64,000 nt of DNA from Mycolicibacterium stellerae (GCF_003719305.1 NZ_RARC01000013.1:97309-161308); one strand, 5' to 3'. Positions 34,260-43,802 are shown, counted from the first letter of the stretch. The notes: generated from the sequence alone by a model not told the origin. A program made the numbers and translations.

Positions 34260-35771
34260 ATGACAGCTGCACCCGCGACCGCCCGGCCCGACGTCGAACC
34301 GGGCCTCGAAGAGTTCAAGATGTTCATCGGCGGCGAATTCGTCTCTGCTCGTTCGGGAAAGACGTTCGACACCGAGAATCCGTACCTGGGCCGAGCGTGG
34401 GCGCGAGTGCCCGACGGTTCGAGCGACGACGTCGATCTCGCCGTCGACGCGGCGCGCTCCGCCTTGCAGGGCCCGTGGGGTGAGGCGACCGGCTTCGAGC
34501 GGTCGCGGTTGCTGCGCCGGCTGGGCGATCTGGTTGCGGCCAACGCAGAACGGTTGGCGCGCTTGGAGGTTGCCGACTCGGGCAAGTTGTACCGCGAGAT
34601 GATCGGACAGCTGAACTACCTACCGCAGTGGTACTACTACTACGCCGGGCTGGCCGACAAGCTCGAGGGGCGCACCATCCCCTCGGACAAGCCGAACTTC
34701 TTCGTCTACACCCGCCGTGAGCCGGTTGGTGTGGTCGCCGCGATCACGCCGTGGAATTCGCCGCTGCTCCTGCTGACCTTCAAGCTCGCCGTCGGCCTCG
34801 CCGCGGGTTGCACGTTCGTGATCAAGCCATCCGAGCACTCTCCGGCAGCCACCCTGGCGTTCGCCGAACTGGTCGACGAAGCCGGCTTCCCACCCGGTGT
34901 GGTCAACGTGGTGTGCGGCGCGAGCCGCGAAGTCGGCGAACACCTAGCGCGTCACCGCGGTGTCGACAAGGTCGCCTTCACCGGCTCCACCACGACCGGA
35001 CGGGCCGTGGCCAAGGCTGCAGCGGAGAACCTGAACAAGGTCACCTTGGAACTCGGCGGGAAGTCTCCGCAAATTGTCTTCCCCGACGCCGATCTCTCCG
35101 CGGCGGCCAACGGCTTGATAGCCGGCGTGTTCGCCGCCACCGGGCAGACCTGCATGGCGGGGTCCCGGTTGATCGTCCACGAAGACGTCCACGACGGGCT
35201 GATTCAACTGGTCGCCGAACGCGCCCGCGCCATCAAACTCGGCGACCCCAACGACGCCGACACCGAGATGGGGCCCGTAGCGAACCGCCCCCAGTATGAG
35301 AAGGTCCTCGGCTATCTGAAGACCGCGGTGGCAGAGGGTGCGACGGTCGCCGCTGGCGGTGGCCCCAGCACCGAGCAAGGCGGACTGTTCGTTCAGCCCA
35401 CCGTGTTCACCGACGTCACCCCCGACATGACCGTCGTGCGAGAAGAGGTGTTCGGTCCGGTGTTGGCCGCCTACAAGTTCCGCACCGAGGAGGAAGCGCT
35501 GGCCCTCGCCAACGACACCCCGTTCGGGCTCGCCGGTGCGGTGTGGACCAGCAACGTCCATCTCGCGCATCGGGTGGCCGCAAAGCTGCGCGCCGGCACC
35601 GTGTGGATCAACGCCTATCGAGTGCTGGCGCCCAACGTTCCCTTCGGCGGCTTCGGCGACAGTGGCCTGGGCCGGGAGAACGGCCTCGAGGCAATCAACG
35701 AATACACCGAGAACAAGTCCGTGTGGGTCGAACTGACCGGCGCGACCCGTGATCCCTTCAAACTCGGCTGA
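34260..35771 (+). CDS. NAD(P)-dependent aldehyde dehydrogenase
   Basis: A 503-residue aldehyde dehydrogenase with Glu264 in LELGGKSPQ, Cys298 in GQTCMAGSR and the PWNSPLLLLTFK segment. It is divergent from the flavin reductase operon and 15 bases upstream of the RutA-like monooxygenase, so it may oxidise an aldehyde formed by that oxygenase. ATG 34260 follows GGAAG. It resembles the enzyme at 49638 closely in the YLPQW...YYxGLADK region, indicating paralogues. Confidence 0.92.
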   Translation: MTAAPATARPDVEPGLEEFKMFIGGEFVSARSGKTFDTENPYLGRAWARVPDGSSDDVDLAVDAARSALQGPWGEATGFERSRLLRRLGDLVAANAERLARLEVADSGKLYREMIGQLNYLPQWYYYYAGLADKLEGRTIPSDKPNFFVYTRREPVGVVAAITPWNSPLLLLTFKLAVGLAAGCTFVIKPSEHSPAATLAFAELVDEAGFPPGVVNVVCGASREVGEHLARHRGVDKVAFTGSTTTGRAVAKAAAENLNKVTLELGGKSPQIVFPDADLSAAANGLIAGVFAATGQTCMAGSRLIVHEDVHDGLIQLVAERARAIKLGDPNDADTEMGPVANRPQYEKVLGYLKTAVAEGATVAAGGGPSTEQGGLFVQPTVFTDVTPDMTVVREEVFGPVLAAYKFRTEEEALALANDTPFGLAGAVWTSNVHLAHRVAAKLRAGTVWINAYRVLAPNVPFGGFGDSGLGRENGLEAINEYTENKSVWVELTGATRDPFKLG

Positions 35772-35786
35772 ACGACAGGAATATTC

Positions 35787-36947
35787 ATGACCACGATCGA
35801 TTTCGCCCCGACCGAACCCCGTCCCGTCGAGGAGACAGTCCCCCTGGTCGACCGCAGGGAGACCAACCCGATGTTCAACGACCAGAAGATGAAGCTGGGC
35901 CTCTTCGGCACCAACTGCTCCTACGGGCTGATCATGTCGCACGCGCCCACCACCTACGAGGTGAGCTGGAAGCACACCGTGGAGATCGCGCAGCGCGCCG
36001 ACGCCCTCGGCTTCGAGGCGCTGGTGCCGGTGGCGCGCTGGAAGGGCTTCGGCGGAACCACCAACTTCAACGGCAACTGCTTCGAAACCTATTCGTGGGC
36101 AGCGGGACTGGCTCAGGCCACCGAGCAGATCGCGATCTTCGCGACGTCGCATCTGCCGACGGTGCATCCCATCGTGGCGGCCAAGGCCGCCACCACGATC
36201 GACCGGATCTCCGGTGGCCGTTTCGGTCTCAACCTGGTCATGGGCTGGGTGGAACCGGAGATGGCGATGTTCGGCGGTTCGCAACGCCAGCACGACGACC
36301 GCTACGCCTTCGGGCAGGAGTGGATCGACTACACCAATGATCTGTGGACCAAGCCGGGTGCGTTCAGCTTCCACGGCAAGTACTTCGACGGTGACGACGT
36401 GGAGTCCTACCCCAAGCCGCACCAAGCGCCGCGGCCGGCTCTGATCAACGCCGGCAATTCCAAGAGCGGCATCGAGTTCTCCGCCCGTAACGTTGACTTC
36501 AACTTCGCCTCATTGGACACCCTCGAGAACATGAGGGCCTACACGTCGGCGATCGTCGAGAAGGCCCGCACTGACTACCACCGGACGATCAGCCCGATGA
36601 CCTATGGGTTGGTCGTGTGCCGCGACACCGAGAAGGAAGCCAAGGCCGACTTCCAACGGGTCGTCGACGACGGCGACTGGGGCGCGGCGGGCAACGTCAT
36701 CAAGATGGCGATGTCCGGGGCAAGTCAGTCGTTCGATCATGCCAAAGAATTCCAGGAGCGGTTCATCGCCGGGTGGGGCGGCTACCCCATCGTCGGCACG
36801 CCCGAGCAGTGCGTCGAGGAGATCGGCAAACTCAACGAGGCGGGGATGGACGGGATCATCATGGGGATGATCGACTACAACGAGGAGATGAAGTACTTCG
36901 GTGATGCCGTGATGCCGCTGCTCAGGCAGGCCGGACTTCGCCACTGA
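35787..36947 (+). CDS. RutA-like FMN-dependent LLM monooxygenase
   Basis: A 386-residue flavin-dependent monooxygenase of the bacterial luciferase-like family, nearest in pattern to RutA/SfnG-type oxygenases. Seen are LGLFGTNCSYGLIMSHAP, FEALVPVARWKGFGGTTNFNG, SHLPTVHPIVAAKAATTID and GRFGLNLVMGWVEPEMAMFG. These enzymes need reduced FMN from a partner reductase. The RutF-like gene at 33517 across the divergent promoter is the obvious candidate. Substrate unknown; neighbours are CoA-pathway genes and none of the pyrimidine-breakdown genes. Confidence 0.87.
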   Translation: MTTIDFAPTEPRPVEETVPLVDRRETNPMFNDQKMKLGLFGTNCSYGLIMSHAPTTYEVSWKHTVEIAQRADALGFEALVPVARWKGFGGTTNFNGNCFETYSWAAGLAQATEQIAIFATSHLPTVHPIVAAKAATTIDRISGGRFGLNLVMGWVEPEMAMFGGSQRQHDDRYAFGQEWIDYTNDLWTKPGAFSFHGKYFDGDDVESYPKPHQAPRPALINAGNSKSGIEFSARNVDFNFASLDTLENMRAYTSAIVEKARTDYHRTISPMTYGLVVCRDTEKEAKADFQRVVDDGDWGAAGNVIKMAMSGASQSFDHAKEFQERFIAGWGGYPIVGTPEQCVEEIGKLNEAGMDGIIMGMIDYNEEMKYFGDAVMPLLRQAGLRH

Positions 36948-37018
36948 CCCCTGGCGCCTGGCCGTCGAAACCGCGGCGGCCAGCCGGGTAGGTCATGATG
37001 GGGAGAAGGAGCGAATCG

Positions 37019-38005
37019 GTGAGTCACGACGTCAAGCGACCTCTCGACGGGCACCCCGTGCTGCAGACGCACAGCCTCGACGAGGCTCGCCAGGCGGTGA
37101 CCGAGGTGTACCTCGACCATGATTTGCGCGCCGACCAGCCCGGCCGCCTCGACATGACGCTCAATGCTGTGGAGCAGCGCCTGTTCACGGCGGGGTTCTT
37201 GACCTATGGCGCCAATGCCACGTTGTCCATGCCGCCGACCGAGGACTGCTATCACGTCAACCTGACGATCAACGGGGCTACGCATGCCGAGCGCAGCGAC
37301 GGGCAGCGGGCCAGCACCGAGGCTCGCCGCAGCGGCCTGATCCTTCACCCCGAGCAAACCAACATCGTCAGCTGGGAGCCCGACGCCGAGCAAATCATCC
37401 TCAAGGTGCCGCGCAAGAGCTTGGAAACTCACCTGACCGATCTGCTCGGGCAGCCGGTGAACACTGCCATCGACTTCGAGTTCGGGCTAGATCTCTCCAC
37501 TCCCGCCGGCGCGAGCCTGCTTGCCTCCGTCGAGTTCTTCGTACACGAGCTCGACCGTCCGGGCGGCATCGCCGAAATGCCGGTCGCGCGCGACCAATTC
37601 GAGTCATTCATCATGAGCCAACTGCTCGCCGCCGGAAGGCACCCCTACCGCGATGACATGCTCGCCGAACCCGGACTGGTCAAGTTGGGGCGGTTGCGTC
37701 CCGTCGTCGACTTCATCGAGATGAACGCCGACGAGCCGCTGACACCCACCGAACTGGCCCGCGCCGGAAACATGAGCGTGCGTACCCTGCATGCCTCGTT
37801 TCAGCGTTGCTTCGGGATGTCGCCCATGGCCTACGTCCGCAAAGTGCGACTCGAACACGTACATGACGAGCTCGTCTCCCGCCGAGGCGGTGACCAGAGC
37901 GTCACCGAGGTCGCCACCCGGTGGGGTTTCTACCATCTGGGCCGGTTTGCCCAGCAGTACAAGGACAGATTCGGGGAGTACCCCTCAGACACGCTGCGCC
38001 GCTGA
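37019..38005 (+). CDS. AraC-family transcriptional regulator
   Basis: A 328-residue AraC/XylS regulator. The N-terminal half is an AraC-binding-like sensor (DCYHVNLTINGATHAERSDG region) and the C-terminal two helix-turn-helix motifs are LARAGNMSVRTLHASFQRCF and EVATRWGFYHLGRFAQQYKD. GTG 37019 is preferred, because GAAGGAG lies seven bases before it; ATG 36995 lacks this. It follows the monooxygenase in the same direction and is the best candidate to bind the 21-bp direct repeats at 34151. Confidence 0.87.
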   Translation: MSHDVKRPLDGHPVLQTHSLDEARQAVTEVYLDHDLRADQPGRLDMTLNAVEQRLFTAGFLTYGANATLSMPPTEDCYHVNLTINGATHAERSDGQRASTEARRSGLILHPEQTNIVSWEPDAEQIILKVPRKSLETHLTDLLGQPVNTAIDFEFGLDLSTPAGASLLASVEFFVHELDRPGGIAEMPVARDQFESFIMSQLLAAGRHPYRDDMLAEPGLVKLGRLRPVVDFIEMNADEPLTPTELARAGNMSVRTLHASFQRCFGMSPMAYVRKVRLEHVHDELVSRRGGDQSVTEVATRWGFYHLGRFAQQYKDRFGEYPSDTLRR

Positions 38006-38054
38006 ATCCTTGGCTGATCACGGCCGTCGGCACTGCGACCCGTCAGTGACGCCC

Positions 38055-38071
38055 CACCCCGAGGCGGGGTG
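38055..38071. terminator. Short GC hairpin
   Basis: CACCCC-GAGGC-GGGGTG between the AraC gene and the next CoA-transferase. It could end the aldehyde dehydrogenase-monooxygenase-AraC transcript; no T-run follows. Confidence 0.35.
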
Positions 38072-38107
38072 CTGCCGTGCCCGCCAGTCCTCGAAACGGA
38101 GGTCCAA

Positions 38108-39301
38108 ATGTCTCGACCCCTACCACTGTCCGACATCCGCGTACTCGAACTCGGCAACTACATCGCCGCACCCACCGCAGGCCGGCTGCTGGCCGACTTC
38201 GGTGCCGAGGTGATCAAGGTCGAACGCCCGCACACCGGTGACGAACTCCGCAACTGGCGCCTCTATGCAGGCACCACCTCCATGCTGTTCCGCACCATCA
38301 ACCGCAATAAGAAGTCCATCGTGTTGGATCTGCGCACCGAGGGCGGTCGGGCCGACGTGCTCGCGCTGGCAGCCCACTGTGACGTGGTCCTGGAGAACTT
38401 CCGACCGGGCACGCTGGAGAAATGGGGCCTCGGACCCGAGGTGCTCGATGCCGCCAATCCGAACCTGGTGATCACTCGCATCTCGGCATTCGGCCAAACC
38501 GGGCCGATGTCGCAGCGCCCCGGATTCGCCGCAGTGGCCGAAGCATTCGGCGGATTGCGCGAACTGGTCGGCGATCCGGATCGTCCTCCGGTGCGCACCG
38601 GGGTGTCCATCGGCGACTCCATTGCCGGTCTGTACGCCGGATTCGGCACGGTGATGGCTCTGCTCGCCCGGCACCGCGACCCTGAAAACCCGATTCCGTT
38701 GTCCGACAGGATCATCGACGTCGCACTCAACGAATCGATCTTCTCGGTGATGGAATCGTTGGTGCCCGACTACCTCGCCTACGGCGTGCAGCGGACACGG
38801 GTGGGCGGGCGGATGGAGGGAATCGCCCCGTCCAATGCCTATACCTGTAGCGACGGAAAGTCCATCGTGGTCGCCGGTAACAGCGACGCCATCTTTCAGC
38901 GCTATATGCATGCGATCGGACGGCCGGAACTAGCCGCCGATCCCGCACTATCCACCAACGAGGGCCGGTGGATCCGTCGCGACGAACTCGACGACGCCAT
39001 CGGCGCCTGGGCTGCCCAACACGAGCGCGAGGAGGCGCTGAAGATACTCGACGACGTGCAGGTCCCCGCCGGGCCGATCCTGACGGCCGCAGACATCGCC
39101 GTCGACGAGCAGTACGCGGCGCGCAACATGATCCAGTCGTTCGCCGTCGACACCGGAAACCTCGAACCCAAGCAAGTGGGTTTCCCCGGTGTGGTGCCGG
39201 TGATCGGCGACGCGTCACTACCGGTCCGGTCGATCGGACCCGATCTGGGTGAGCACACCGACGAGATCCGCGCCCGCTTCCTCGACGGAGTCGTCCGATG
39301 A
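38108..39301 (+). CDS. CaiB/BaiF CoA-transferase family protein with altered active-site position
   Basis: A 397-residue class III CoA-transferase fold protein: IRVLELGNYIAAPTAGRLLADFGAEVIKVE at the start and LENFRPGTLEKWGLGP after it. Where the catalytic aspartate of CaiB-type enzymes falls (RPGYD in the copy at 8898) this protein reads RPGFAAVAEAFGG, with Ala141. Some family members of the RPGFG type also lack Asp at this site, so activity is not excluded. Start follows GGAGG. It overlaps the HMG-CoA-lyase-like gene by four bases. Confidence 0.85.
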   Translation: MSRPLPLSDIRVLELGNYIAAPTAGRLLADFGAEVIKVERPHTGDELRNWRLYAGTTSMLFRTINRNKKSIVLDLRTEGGRADVLALAAHCDVVLENFRPGTLEKWGLGPEVLDAANPNLVITRISAFGQTGPMSQRPGFAAVAEAFGGLRELVGDPDRPPVRTGVSIGDSIAGLYAGFGTVMALLARHRDPENPIPLSDRIIDVALNESIFSVMESLVPDYLAYGVQRTRVGGRMEGIAPSNAYTCSDGKSIVVAGNSDAIFQRYMHAIGRPELAADPALSTNEGRWIRRDELDDAIGAWAAQHEREEALKILDDVQVPAGPILTAADIAVDEQYAARNMIQSFAVDTGNLEPKQVGFPGVVPVIGDASLPVRSIGPDLGEHTDEIRARFLDGVVR

Positions 39302-40224
39302 CCGCTCCGATCGCAAGGGTGCTGCTGCGCGACGTCACCCTGCGCGACGGGCTGCAACTCACGGGCAAGCTGCTGCCCACGGCACACAAGGTCGACCTCG
39401 TCCGGGCTCTGCTCGAGCTGGGTGTCCCCGAACTCGAGATCGGGTCGATGGCCCGCCCAGATCTGGTCCCGACGATGGCCAACACCGTCGAGGTGATCGG
39501 GGAGCTGACCCCGCAGGAGTTGTCGCGCTGCTGGATTTGGGTGGCCACGCCCCGCCATGTGGAACGGGCCGCCGCGGCAGGGGCACGCAACTTCCAGTAC
39601 TGCCTGTCGGCCTCGGATGCCCACAATCAGGCCAACGTCGGCCGATCCACCGGCGCGAGCCTGGCCGCGATGCCAACTGCCGTCGACATCGCGGCCTCGG
39701 TGAACGGTCGCATCCAGTTGTGCATCGCCACCGCCTTCAGCTGTCCCTTCGACGGCGTCGTGGCGCCACAGCGGGTGCTCGACATCGTCACCGACGACCG
39801 CACCGACGGCTGCCACGACACAGTGGTATGCGACACGCTCGGACAAGCCATCCCCACCCAGGTGTCCGACCTCGTAGGGCGAGCGCGGGCGGCAGCCCCA
39901 CAGCGGCGGGTCGCCTTCCACGGCCACGACACCTGGGGCATGGGGGTGGCCAACACGCTGGCAGCGGTCGCGGCGGGTGCCGCCGTGGTCGACGGTGCGC
40001 TCGGCGGGCTCGGCGGCTGCCCCTTCGCGCCCGGCGCCAGCGGCAACACCGCCACCGAGGACATCCTGTTCGCCACCCGGCCGGACTACCTAGACCCGGC
40101 CAGCTTCGCGAGTTTCGTTCGGCTGTCAGAGGACCTGCTGCACGAGCTGGACGAAGCGTCGCGGTCCAAGGCGGCCCAGGGGGCACGTTCACGCGCCGCC
40201 GCCTTCGAGTGGGTAATCGCCTAG
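39298..40224 (+). CDS. HMG-CoA-lyase-like DRE-TIM aldolase
   Basis: A 308-residue DRE-TIM metallolyase of the hydroxymethylglutaryl-CoA lyase type. The metal/acid motif is LRDVTLRDGLQ, with HGHDTWGMG for the metal histidines and the cysteine loop GGLGGCPFAPGASGN typical of HMG-CoA lyase. It should cleave a 3-hydroxy-3-methyl(alkyl)-acyl-CoA to acetyl-CoA or an equivalent. The ATGA overlap with the upstream CoA-transferase suggests that the transferase makes its CoA substrate. The exact chain length is not predictable. Confidence 0.87.
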   Translation: MTAPIARVLLRDVTLRDGLQLTGKLLPTAHKVDLVRALLELGVPELEIGSMARPDLVPTMANTVEVIGELTPQELSRCWIWVATPRHVERAAAAGARNFQYCLSASDAHNQANVGRSTGASLAAMPTAVDIAASVNGRIQLCIATAFSCPFDGVVAPQRVLDIVTDDRTDGCHDTVVCDTLGQAIPTQVSDLVGRARAAAPQRRVAFHGHDTWGMGVANTLAAVAAGAAVVDGALGGLGGCPFAPGASGNTATEDILFATRPDYLDPASFASFVRLSEDLLHELDEASRSKAAQGARSRAAAFEWVIA

Positions 40225-40333
40225 CCGCCGGACCCGGTCAGCGGAGGCCGTCGAGCACCGGCGCGCCGATGGAGTCCCGGTAGAGGTGGTGTTTCATTCC
40301 GGACCGGTCACAGTTTTCGCGGGCATGGGTTGG

Positions 40334-41866
40334 TCAAGTCTGGTTGGCGTATTTGTCGATGAGTGGTTGTTTGTTGAGTTTTCCGGTGTCGGTGCGTGGC
40401 AGCTGGGCCTCGAAAGCGATTGATCGTGGACATTTGTAGTGCGCCAGCTGATCCCGTAGCCATCTCAGCAGCTCGACGGCGAACTCATCGGTCGCATCAA
40501 TTGCGGCGACGGTCTGCACTGCGGCCTTGACCGACTGCCCCATCTCGTCGTCGGGGATGCCGAAGACCGCCGCGTCGAGCACCTTCGGATGGGTGACCAA
40601 GAGGTTTTCGGCTTCCTGCGGATAGATGTTCACCCCGCCGGAGATGATCATGTGATGGCGCCGGTCGGTGAGGAAGAGGTAGCCCTCCTCATCGAGGTAG
40701 CCGATGTCACCGACTGTTGTCCAGCCGTGGCTGTTTTGTGCGGCGGCGGTCTTTTCGGCGTCGTTGAGGTATTCGAAGGGAAAGCCGCCGTCGAAATAGA
40801 TGTGGCCGGGCTCGCCGGCGGGCAGCTCCTGGCCGTCCTTGCCGAGGATGTGGGCGGTGCCCAGCATGGCCTTGCCGACCGAGCCGGGATGGGTGAGCCA
40901 ATCGCGTGCGCCGATAAACGTAATGCCTGCCCCCTCCGAGGAGGAGTAGTACTCATCGACGATCGGGCCCCACCAGTCGATCATCTGCTTCTTGATCTCC
41001 ACGGGGCATGATGCTGCGGCGTGCACGACGCGCTGCAAGGTGGAGACGTCGTAGGAATTGCGCACGTGTGCAGGCAGTTTGAGCATCCGCACGAACATGG
41101 CCGGCACGAACTGGCCGTGGGTGACGCGGTGGTGTTGGATCGCCGCCAGCGCCTGCTCGGGATCGAACTTCTCCATGATTACGGTGGTGGCGCCGAGCGC
41201 CTGTGCTGCCAGCGACCACATCGCCGGCGCGGTGTGATACAGCGGTGCCGGGCTCAAATAGGTGGCGTCACCGGTGATTCCCACGGCCCCCAGCAACGGC
41301 GCCAACGGGTTTGGCGCCTCGGCGGGCGTTAGAGCCGGCAGCGGGCGCCGGATTCCCTTGGGTCGGCCCGTGGTGCCCGACGAATACTGCAGCAGATCGC
41401 CTTCACGCTCGTCGGGGATTGCGGTGCCCGGCTGATCGGCCACACACCGCGGGTAGGTGTGCCAGCCGTGCAGCTCGTCGTCGGCGATGATTCGAAGTGC
41501 CGGCAGTCCGCCAGGTTGGTGATCGGCCAGGCTTTCACATATCGGGCGTGTTGCCGAAGAGCCGATGATCGCTTTGGCCCCACTGTCGGCCAGGATGTAT
41601 GCCGCCTCCGGCGCGGTCAGATGGGTGTTGATCAACACGTAGTACAGGCCGCAGCGCCGCGCTGCCCACATGACGGCATGGAAGTGTGCGTTGTTCTCCA
41701 TGACGACCGCGACCGCATCGCCCTCACCTAGACCGGCGTGGCGCAAGTAGTGGGCCAACTGGTTGGCCCGCGTCTCGAGCTCGCCGAAGCTCACGGTCGT
41801 CGCTGACGGATGCAGTATTACCGCGGGTCTATCCGGATCGGCCTGGGCGAGCGGGCGAATCTGCAT
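40334..41866 (-). CDS. Acyl-CoA synthetase (AMP-forming)
   Basis: A 510-residue ANL-superfamily acyl-CoA ligase. The P-loop YSSGTTGRPKG, the VDEYYSSSEG aromatic/acid motif, the adenine-binding WTTVGDIGYLDEEGYLFLTD and the C-terminal lysine in PRTDTGKLNK are present. It activates a carboxylic acid with ATP and CoA. It is convergent with the HMG-CoA-lyase-like gene and separate from the Mce genes, but fits a pathway in which an imported acid is activated. Confidence 0.92.
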   Translation of the reverse strand: MQIRPLAQADPDRPAVILHPSATTVSFGELETRANQLAHYLRHAGLGEGDAVAVVMENNAHFHAVMWAARRCGLYYVLINTHLTAPEAAYILADSGAKAIIGSSATRPICESLADHQPGGLPALRIIADDELHGWHTYPRCVADQPGTAIPDEREGDLLQYSSGTTGRPKGIRRPLPALTPAEAPNPLAPLLGAVGITGDATYLSPAPLYHTAPAMWSLAAQALGATTVIMEKFDPEQALAAIQHHRVTHGQFVPAMFVRMLKLPAHVRNSYDVSTLQRVVHAAASCPVEIKKQMIDWWGPIVDEYYSSSEGAGITFIGARDWLTHPGSVGKAMLGTAHILGKDGQELPAGEPGHIYFDGGFPFEYLNDAEKTAAAQNSHGWTTVGDIGYLDEEGYLFLTDRRHHMIISGGVNIYPQEAENLLVTHPKVLDAAVFGIPDDEMGQSVKAAVQTVAAIDATDEFAVELLRWLRDQLAHYKCPRSIAFEAQLPRTDTGKLNKQPLIDKYANQT

Positions 41867-41986
41867 ATCAGAATCGTCTGGTAACGGGGCGGACTAGCCG
41901 GGCCGCTGCTGTGAATGCGGGTTTTGAGTTCATCGACGAAATCAGCTGCAGCTCAACAGGACACCGATGAGCAACATTCACACAGA

Positions 41987-42000
41987 GCCCGGCACCGGGC
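41987..42000. terminator. Short GC hairpin after the SDR gene
   Basis: GCCCGG-CA-CCGGGC-like stem lies in the 181-base gap between the leftward SDR (ending 42048) and the acyl-CoA synthetase start. It could end the SDR transcript. Evidence is only the fold. Confidence 0.25.
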
Positions 42001-42047
42001 CTGTCTGGGTGCGAAACGCTGCGCGCTATGAAGTTTCCCTCCGGCCA

Positions 42048-42947
42048 TCAGCTGACGGGGAAGACCACTTTGGTCAACTCCTCGGAGACATCCCACAGGC
42101 GCCGCTGCAGGTTCAGGTCGTATGACTGCTCACTGGACGCGACGACGACGGGATGACCCTTCACCTGGCCGATGCCGTTGGGTCCGTAGTACTGGCCGCC
42201 GAGCACGGCTGGGTCGGTGGCCGCGCGCAACGAGGGCAGCGCGCCGGCTGCCGGCTTCTGGGAGATGAGCGGGCTGATCGCCATCAATGGACGCTCGATT
42301 ACCCGCGGGATGTTGCGGGCCAGCTCGGTGCTCGAAGCGCCGGGGTGCGACGCCACCGCGATCGTCGTGGCACGCGGCGCCAACCGGCGCTGCAGCTCGT
42401 AGGTGAACAGCAGATTGGCGAGTTTCGACTGGTGATAGGCGCCCATCCGGCTGTAGTTGCGCTCCCACTGCAGGTCGTCGAACTGGATGACGGCGCCCGT
42501 GCGGTGTCCGTTGCTGCTGACCGTCACGACCCGCGAACCCGGCACGCCGAGCATCGTCTCCAGCAGCAACCCCGTCAGGGCGAAGTGGCCGAGGTGGTTG
42601 GTGCCGAACTGCAGGTCGAAGCCATCGACGGTGGTGCTCTTCGGGGTCGTCATGACGCCGGCGTTGTTGATCAGCAGGTCGATGCGGTCCAACCGGCCCT
42701 TGAGCTCCTCGGTGGCGGTGCGGATAGACGCCAGCGAGGTGAGGTCCAGTTGCTGGACGATCACGTCGCCGGTCATGCGTGCGGCGGCGTGCGCACCCTT
42801 GGCGGTGTCGCGGACTGCGAGCACGACGCGTGCCCCCTTGGCCGCCAGCGCGCGCGCCGTCTCGAAGCCCAGCCCGGTGTTCGCACCCGTGATCACGGCG
42901 GTACGTCCGGTCTGATCCGGGATGTCGGCGGTGGTCCAGTCGGTCAT
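42048..42947 (-). CDS. Short-chain dehydrogenase/reductase (retinol dehydrogenase-like)
   Basis: A 299-residue classical SDR of the longer WWOX/retinol-dehydrogenase-like subgroup. It has the cofactor loop ITGANTGLGFETA, NNAGVM, the catalytic serine in TVSSNGH and YHQSKLAN with the Tyr-Lys pair. It would oxidise or reduce a hydroxyl/ketone with NAD(P). ATG 42947 follows GCGAGGAGATCCC. Substrate unknown. Confidence 0.87.
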   Translation of the reverse strand: MTDWTTADIPDQTGRTAVITGANTGLGFETARALAAKGARVVLAVRDTAKGAHAAARMTGDVIVQQLDLTSLASIRTATEELKGRLDRIDLLINNAGVMTTPKSTTVDGFDLQFGTNHLGHFALTGLLLETMLGVPGSRVVTVSSNGHRTGAVIQFDDLQWERNYSRMGAYHQSKLANLLFTYELQRRLAPRATTIAVASHPGASSTELARNIPRVIERPLMAISPLISQKPAAGALPSLRAATDPAVLGGQYYGPNGIGQVKGHPVVVASSEQSYDLNLQRRLWDVSEELTKVVFPVS

Positions 42948-43040
42948 GGGATCTCCTCGCTAAACTGTCAGCGGGGTGGCCGCCCCGGATGTGCGTCGTG
43001 CGTTTGGGCCTCGAGGGCCGAAAATCGTTGTGAGACGGTG

Positions 43041-43802
43041 CTATCGCGGTGCCAGCCGTATCGCTCCGTCAAGGCGGATCACTTCACCGTTGAGCATCGG
43101 ATTCTCGACGATGTGCACCGCCAATGCGGCGTACTCATCGGGATGTCCCAACCGCGCGGGATGGGGCACCTGTGCGCCCAATGCCGCTCCGACCTGCTCG
43201 GGCAGTAGTCCGAGCATCGGTGTCTCGAATGGGCCTGGCGCGATCGTGACGACCCGGATGAGCTCGCGCGCCAGGTCGCGCGCTATCGGCAGGGTCATAC
43301 CGACCACGCCGCCCTTGGACGCCGAGTAGGCGGCCTGACCGATCTGTCCGTCGAAGGCCGAGATCGATGCGGTGTTGATGATGACGCCACGCTCGCCGCC
43401 GATGGGCTCGGTGCTGGCGATCCGCTCGGCGCCCAGCCGCAGGACGTTGAAACTCCCCACCAGGTTCACGTTGACGACGCGTTTGAAGCTGTCCAGCGGA
43501 TAAGGGCCATCCTTGGACACGATCCTGAAACCGTCGCCCGTACCGGCACAGTTGACGACGATGCGCAGCGGGCCCAGAGACTGGGCGAGGTCCAATGCGC
43601 GGCTCACCGAATCGGTGTCGGTGACATCTCCGGGGCAGAACCGCGCGCGGGTACCGAGTCGTTCAGCCGCTACGTCACCTGATGATGACGGCAGGTCGAG
43701 AATCACCACCGACGCACCGCGATCGAGTAGTCCGCGTGCGGTGGCCAAGCCGAGCCCGGAGGATCCACCGGTCACGACGGCCACTGAGTCGTCGACGTTC
43801 AC
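43041..43802 (-). CDS. SDR, 3-hydroxyacyl-CoA dehydrogenase type II-like
   Basis: A 253-residue SDR with VTGGSSGLGLATA, NCAGTGDGFR, the serine in INTASISAFDGQIGQ and YSASKGGVVGMTLPIARDLA. The insertion after the NCAG motif and the PGPFETPMLGLLPEQV stretch resemble HSD10-type 3-hydroxyacyl-CoA dehydrogenases, which would fit a beta-oxidation step. GTG at 43802 follows GGAAGG; the 55 codons upstream in frame lie in the promoter and are not supported. A GTAAAACGCCGTTTTC element lies 88 bases upstream. Confidence 0.85.
   Translation of the reverse strand: MNVDDSVAVVTGGSSGLGLATARGLLDRGASVVILDLPSSSGDVAAERLGTRARFCPGDVTDTDSVSRALDLAQSLGPLRIVVNCAGTGDGFRIVSKDGPYPLDSFKRVVNVNLVGSFNVLRLGAERIASTEPIGGERGVIINTASISAFDGQIGQAAYSASKGGVVGMTLPIARDLARELIRVVTIAPGPFETPMLGLLPEQVGAALGAQVPHPARLGHPDEYAALAVHIVENPMLNGEVIRLDGAIRLAPR

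Noticed and set aside
40225..40333. Terminator between the lyase and acyl-CoA synthetase
   Set aside because: Two GGACC(C)GGTCA strings are present, but they are direct-like and form no convincing stem.
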